Assembly (NCBI RefSeq): GCF_900170025.1
Contig: NZ_FWEX01000006.1
Coordinates: 3,091,839-3,155,838, forward strand
Direction: 5' to 3'
Source: Nitrospira sp. ND1
GTDB taxonomy: Bacteria > Nitrospirota > Nitrospiria > Nitrospirales > Nitrospiraceae
DNA length: 64,000 nucleotides
Shown: one piece after another, positions 60,306 to 64,000 of the stretch
Position numbering within the stretch: the stretch's first letter is position 1
Layout: every line of letters begins with the position of its first letter
Position numbers and translations under genes: made by a program
The notes under the pieces: model-generated
Told to the model about the DNA's origin: nothing
The model's input: only the letters and a program-made list of their open reading frames with translations
Database searches by the model: none

Positions 60306-61298
60306 TCAATAGGCCGCCAACTTCTTCGCTCCCGCGACGATGTCGCTCACTTTAGGCAGAAAGAATTCTTCCAGCGGCGTGCTGAACGGTACCGGCGTGT
60401 CCGGCGGGGCGATGCGGAGAATCGGCCCATCCAGTGAGTCGAAGCAGTCTTCCGCCAGCAATGCGGAAATTTCGGCCCCGATCCCGCCGGTTTTGTTGTC
60501 CTCGTGCAGAAGGATGACCTTGCTGGTCTTGCGCACCGATGCGTACATCGTCTCCTTGTCGAGGGGGATCAAGGTGCGAAGGTCCACTACCTCAAGATCG
60601 ATTCCTTCTTTGACTAACAGTTCCGCCGCTTCCAGGGCCAGATGGACCATCGCTCCGTATGTGATGAGCGAGGCGTCGCGGCCTGTACGTTTCACCTCGG
60701 CTTTTCCGAGGGGAACGATGTAATCCTCCTGAGGCAAGGCAGCTTTGATCCGGCGATAGAGGAACTTGTGTTCAAAGTAGAGAACCGGGTTGGGATCGCG
60801 AATTGCCGCCTTCAGCAGTCCCTTTGCGTCATAGGGTGTTGAAGGAGCGACGATCTTGAGTCCGGGAGAATGGAAGAACCAGCCCTCGGGACATTCGGAG
60901 TGAAAGGGACCGCCGTGAACGCCTCCGCCGAACGGTGCCCGGATGACCAACGGAACCGCCGCGCCCCAGCGATAATGATTCTTGGCCGCCACTTCGGTGA
61001 TCTGGTCGAACGCGCAGGAAATGAAGTCCGCAAACTGCATCTCGACCACCGGTCGCAATCCCATCATGGCCGCACCGATGGCCGCGCCCACAATGCCGGA
61101 TTCGGAAATCGGCGTGTCCAGCACGCGCCATTCGCCATATTTTTTGAGGAACCCTTCCGTGACCTTAAACGCCCCGCCGTAGGCGCCGATGTCTTCGCCC
61201 ATCAGAAAGACGCGCTCGTCCCGGCTCATCTCTTCATCCAGGGCCTGCGAAATCGCGTCTACGTAGGTAACCTCCTGAGTGAGCGTCGCGGTCGTCAT
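60306..61298 (-). CDS. 2-oxoacid dehydrogenase E1 beta subunit, branched-chain type
   Basis: The 330-residue transketolase-fold protein has VFLMGEDIGAYGGAFKVTEG, DTPISESGIVGAAIGAAMMG and EMQFADFISCAFDQITEVAA, and a GGGVHGGPFHSECPEGWFFH loop near the thiamine site. The C-terminal domain (VILLHEDNKTGGIGAEISAL) is normal. The start (GAGGTGCACCC before ATG) overlaps the alpha stop by 4 bases, giving equal expression of both subunits. The gene content points to branched-chain acids, although the sequence alone does not exclude pyruvate or acetoin. Confidence 0.88.
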   Translation of the reverse strand: MTTATLTQEVTYVDAISQALDEEMSRDERVFLMGEDIGAYGGAFKVTEGFLKKYGEWRVLDTPISESGIVGAAIGAAMMGLRPVVEMQFADFISCAFDQITEVAAKNHYRWGAAVPLVIRAPFGGGVHGGPFHSECPEGWFFHSPGLKIVAPSTPYDAKGLLKAAIRDPNPVLYFEHKFLYRRIKAALPQEDYIVPLGKAEVKRTGRDASLITYGAMVHLALEAAELLVKEGIDLEVVDLRTLIPLDKETMYASVRKTSKVILLHEDNKTGGIGAEISALLAEDCFDSLDGPILRIAPPDTPVPFSTPLEEFFLPKVSDIVAGAKKLAAY

Positions 61299-62296
61299 GG
61301 GTGCACCTCGTCTTCTATGGCGAACACTCCCACCAGCGTCTCCCGCCCTTCCGGCAGGGGGCTCTGTTCGGCGAACTCCGTCCCTGCGTCGACTTCTTTC
61401 TTGGCCCGTTCTCCCACCTCATGAAAATACGATTCATCGCCATACCCTAACTGCGTCACCAGACGTTCGGCTCTCAAGATGGGATCTTTGGTTTTCCATT
61501 CCTCCAGCAATTCGCGCGGGACGTACTTGGCCGCGTCATGTTCGGAATGGCCATGCATCCGCATGGTTTTAAATTCGAGAAAGGTCGGGCCGTCGCCGGC
61601 CCGGGCCTTGGCGATGGCTCGCTGGGATGCGAGGTAGACGGCCGCCACATCATTGCCGTCCACGATCTCGCCGGGCATCCCGTAGGCTTTCGCCCGCTCG
61701 ACCACATCGGTAATCGCCATTTGATACCGCACCGGCGTGGAATAGGCATATTGATTGTTGGTGCAGAAGAACACGACCGGCAGCCGCCGTACCGCCGCAA
61801 AGTTCATGGCTTCATGAAAGTCGCCTCGACTCGTTCCTCCGTCGCCGGTTCCGGCAAAGGCCACGCGGGACTCTCCTCTGATCTTGAAGGCCAGCGCCGC
61901 GCCTGCGGCGACCGGCATGTTGTCGGCCAGATGGCTGACGAATCCGATCATCCCGCGTTTCAAATCGCCCATATGAACATTGCCGTCTTTTCCTTTGGTA
62001 GGGCCACCCTGCTTGCCGAGGTACTGGGCGATGATTTCTCCGGGGGAAAAGCCGCGAATGAGAAACGCGCCCATATCGCGGTGAAACGGCGCAATGACGT
62101 CATCCGGCCTCAGCGCCGAGGCATAACCGACGGCGATCGCCTCCATCCCATGACTCGTATAGACGCCGCCGACGATGCGGCCCTGCCGGTAGAGCGCGCT
62201 GATCCGGTCTTCCAGGCTTCTCGTCAACCGGAGGTAGTAGTACATATCGAGGAGGTCGCCGCGTTTGATTTCATTGGCGATGACCGCAACGTCCAT
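61295..62296 (-). CDS. 2-oxoacid dehydrogenase E1 alpha subunit, branched-chain type
   Basis: From the ATG at 62,296 (GGAGG upstream) the protein has 333 residues. The thiamine diphosphate motif GDGGTSRGDFHEAMNFAAVR, with N in FCTNNQYAYSTPV, is clear. HGHSEHDAAKYVPRELLEEW corresponds to the phosphorylation-loop region of E1 alpha. It decarboxylates the 2-oxoacid. It forms a heterotetramer with the beta subunit encoded immediately downstream. The frame upstream to 62,401 overlaps the next gene and is not supported. Confidence 0.88.
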   Translation of the reverse strand: MDVAVIANEIKRGDLLDMYYYLRLTRSLEDRISALYRQGRIVGGVYTSHGMEAIAVGYASALRPDDVIAPFHRDMGAFLIRGFSPGEIIAQYLGKQGGPTKGKDGNVHMGDLKRGMIGFVSHLADNMPVAAGAALAFKIRGESRVAFAGTGDGGTSRGDFHEAMNFAAVRRLPVVFFCTNNQYAYSTPVRYQMAITDVVERAKAYGMPGEIVDGNDVAAVYLASQRAIAKARAGDGPTFLEFKTMRMHGHSEHDAAKYVPRELLEEWKTKDPILRAERLVTQLGYGDESYFHEVGERAKKEVDAGTEFAEQSPLPEGRETLVGVFAIEDEVHP

Positions 62297-62325
62297 GATG
62301 ACCTCCGAGTGAGGTGGCCAGGTAC

Positions 62326-63087
62326 TCAGAGTGCCGGAAGATCCCGCCATGACAACAAGGGTTTGTGGTCCTTGCACGAGTGACAATCGGACGCGTCCCA
62401 CTGCGGCATGTCCAGGTCAACGCTGAAGTAAAAGGGAAAACGCGCCGTGAGTTCGTCCATCAAGGGGAATTGCCCGCTGTCTCGTCTGGCAAAAACCATC
62501 ATGCCTGCAAGTTGTCCTCCGCGATCCGTCACGACCTTTCCCAATTTGCTGACGCACAGTCCGCGAGTGGTCACGTCGTTCAAGGAGAGAAAGCGTTCTC
62601 CCGTTTCGACTGTGCCTTGGATGATGTCGGTGCCGATCTTGCCCGTCTCGTGATTGAACGGGGTCAGGACGACGCGGAGCGGCATCTGTGGAACCAGGAT
62701 GTCGCTGGTTCGCTCGGCCAGAAATCGCGCGTCGGATGAGGTGGTGAGAATTCCTGTCGGCGGATGGTGTCGAAACGTCTGCAGAATCCATTCCGCCATG
62801 TTGGATGCGATGATGGTCACGAGATCGGGGAATCGCGCGATGGATTCAAAGCGCAGATAGATATCCGTGTGGTGGCCGGAGACCACTTCCACATGGCTAT
62901 CGAAATACACCGCTCGCGAGTCATGCAGCAGGCGCTGAATATCCCATGACGACAGAGTGGGATGCGGGGTGTCGCGAATCAGGTGTTCCAGCCTCACGTC
63001 GATCTCAGAACCCTCATAGAGCTTCCTCTGTCGTTCCACCAACTCCAGGGTGGCGGTTTCCGGGGATTTGTCGATTGACGGCATCAT
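62326..63087 (-). CDS. Phosphoribosyltransferase-like protein with divergent PRPP loop
   Basis: From the ATG at 63,087 (GAGGAG 9 bases upstream) the protein has 253 residues. GERFLSLNDVTTRGLCVSKL resembles the PRPP-binding loop of orotate phosphoribosyltransferase, but the first acidic residue of the usual DD pair is Asn. The C-terminus has DCHSC, a possible metal site absent from PyrE. RFPDLVTIIASNMAEW and HHPPTGILTTSSDARFLAER have no clear family match. The overlap with the FAH-family gene upstream and position before E1 alpha suggest a linked catabolic or regulatory role. The fold call is moderate and the reaction unknown. Confidence 0.6.
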   Translation of the reverse strand: MMPSIDKSPETATLELVERQRKLYEGSEIDVRLEHLIRDTPHPTLSSWDIQRLLHDSRAVYFDSHVEVVSGHHTDIYLRFESIARFPDLVTIIASNMAEWILQTFRHHPPTGILTTSSDARFLAERTSDILVPQMPLRVVLTPFNHETGKIGTDIIQGTVETGERFLSLNDVTTRGLCVSKLGKVVTDRGGQLAGMMVFARRDSGQFPLMDELTARFPFYFSVDLDMPQWDASDCHSCKDHKPLLSWRDLPAL

Positions 63088-63100
63088 GACCCGTACTCCT

Positions 63101-64000
63101 CTAGTTCTGTGCGGCAATGGTCGTTCTCAGAATGCCGATCGGCAGAATCTCCAATTCGACGACATCGCCTGGTTTCAAATATCGATCAAGCTCCAGGCCG
63201 CACCCGCCGCCGACTGTTCCGGAGCCGAACAGATCGCCGGGATATAGGAACTCACCTCGCGACACGTGTTCGATCATTTGCGAAAACGACCAATGGATTG
63301 AACCGAAACGCCCCTCAGACCAGACCTCGCCGTTGATACGGGCGATCATCCGTAACGACGCGAGGTCCTGAATGTCATCGGGCGTGACGATGCAGGGACC
63401 GATGGCGGTGGCGAAATCTTTCCCTTTTGCCGGTCCTAGGCGGCAAGCCATTTCCTGAAATTGAATGTCTCGCGCGCTGAAGTCGTTCATGATCGTATAA
63501 CCGGCGATGTAGTTCACGGCATCCCGCTCGGCAATATCGATTCCCTTGCGTCCGATGACGCAGGCCAGCTCCAGTTCGTAATCCAGTTTCTGTGTGTTCA
63601 GCGGCCACCGAAGCTCATGATCAGGCCCGATGATCGTCCGGTGGTTGCCTTTGTAGTACACGGGGGCCTTGTACCATTCAGGCGGGATCGGTTGTCCCCG
63701 TCGCTTGGAGGTCGCCGCAATGTGCTCCTCGAAGGCAATAAAATCACGCAGGGATGAAGGATTGGGGAGGGGAGCCGTCAATCGGACGCTCGCCGGATCA
63801 TAAAAGATGGTCTCACCCGCCGGACCTGCGATGGAGGAACCATGGCCTACCGCATAGTCGAATGCGCGACGGGCCGCGTCTGTCGCAGCGGGGCCGCCTT
63901 CCAAAAACTCCAACATGGTGGCGGGGACCTGCGCGTCGGCGAGGCGGCGCGGTTGTGTTTCGCCCTGATCGGTGAGTCGTCGCGCCTGCGCCATGTTGAG
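63101..64000 (-). CDS. Fumarylacetoacetate hydrolase-family enzyme, 5' end outside window
   Basis: At least 299 residues are visible. FAH-family motifs are KLDYELELACVIGRKGIDIA (metal-binding E.E..VIG), GYTIMNDFSARDIQF, GPAKGKDFATAIGPCIV and FGSGTVGGGCGLELDRYLKP. The ATG at 63,994 is not preceded by a ribosome binding site, and the sequence just before it (with ADAQVPATMLEFLEGG typical of the mid N-terminus in this family) suggests that the gene starts upstream of the window. Substrates of this family are aryl or alkyl 1,3-dicarbonyls such as fumarylacetoacetate or oxaloacetate-type acids. It is the first visible gene of the catabolic operon. Confidence 0.88.
   Translation of the reverse strand, partial: LNMAQARRLTDQGETQPRRLADAQVPATMLEFLEGGPAATDAARRAFDYAVGHGSSIAGPAGETIFYDPASVRLTAPLPNPSSLRDFIAFEEHIAATSKRRGQPIPPEWYKAPVYYKGNHRTIIGPDHELRWPLNTQKLDYELELACVIGRKGIDIAERDAVNYIAGYTIMNDFSARDIQFQEMACRLGPAKGKDFATAIGPCIVTPDDIQDLASLRMIARINGEVWSEGRFGSIHWSFSQMIEHVSRGEFLYPGDLFGSGTVGGGCGLELDRYLKPGDVVELEILPIGILRTTIAAQN

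Noticed and set aside
1-64000. CRISPR array, rRNA operon or prophage structural genes
   Set aside because: No regularly spaced short repeats, no ribosomal RNA sequence and no capsid, tail or terminase genes were seen; the only LexA/CI-like gene is isolated.

Overview
The window reads like a chromosome segment of a GC-rich (roughly 60 %), Gram-negative, diderm bacterium. Gene order and protein style (paired oxyanion porins, a LEPR-XLL/DUF4347 adhesin, a mixed Leu/propionate catabolic cluster, many small lipoproteins) suggest a Nitrospira-like member of the Nitrospirota. That placement is inferred from protein character, not from a marker gene.

Region 1 (1-18,200) starts inside a tex gene and then holds an oxyanion/molybdate acquisition island arranged around an AT-rich divergent control region at 9,884-10,109. 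On the minus strand run a porin, a ModA-like binding protein, a lipoprotein, a DUF2325 protein, a sulfate-binding-protein gene interrupted by one in-frame TGA, a histidine kinase, a sigma-54 response regulator and a flavin-binding protein. On the plus strand run a HTH plus binding-protein-domain regulator, a second binding protein, a paralogous lipoprotein, a second porin, a canonical ModA, a small lipoprotein, a Mop molbindin and ModBC. A 241-bp MITE-like element touches the modC stop codon.

Region 2 (18,200-24,700) is mobile and regulatory. It has two tandem TraT-like lipoproteins, an AT-rich stretch with DnaA-box-like sites, and a complete IS1595-family element (22-bp inverted ends, 8-bp target duplication) that carries two small genes and a DUF3800 gene as passengers. 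Next to it lies a LexA-like repressor operon with a palindromic operator overlapping its start, followed by about 1.1 kb without a supported gene.

Region 3 (24,700-35,415) looks like a dedicated surface-protein export system: a TolC-like lipoprotein, two HlyD-type adaptors, an M50 metallopeptidase fused to an adaptor domain, and a 1,605-residue LEPR-XLL/DUF4347/cadherin protein containing a near-identical 645-bp tandem duplication. No ABC or RND pump is present.

Region 4 (35,500-42,700) contains a DUF2934 protein, a small island flanked by a direct repeat that includes the 3' part of a tRNA-Met gene, the intact tRNA-Met, a TPR protein, a large lipoprotein, an MscS channel and a small membrane protein.

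Region 5 (42,800-64,000) is one long, tightly overlapping minus-strand operon for branched-chain amino-acid, acyl-CoA and propionyl-CoA catabolism. It encodes a FAH-family enzyme, a PRTase-like protein, a branched-chain 2-oxoacid dehydrogenase (E1 alpha, E1 beta, E2), thiolase, 3-hydroxyacyl-CoA dehydrogenase, a split methylmalonyl-CoA mutase with a metallo-beta-lactamase-fold hydrolase between its subunits, a methylcrotonyl-CoA carboxylase-type beta subunit, enoyl-CoA hydratase, HMG-CoA lyase, a MeaB GTPase, PrpD, PrpB, PrpC, an acyl-CoA synthetase and an acyl-CoA dehydrogenase. E3, biotin carboxylase and methylmalonyl-CoA epimerase are not in the window.
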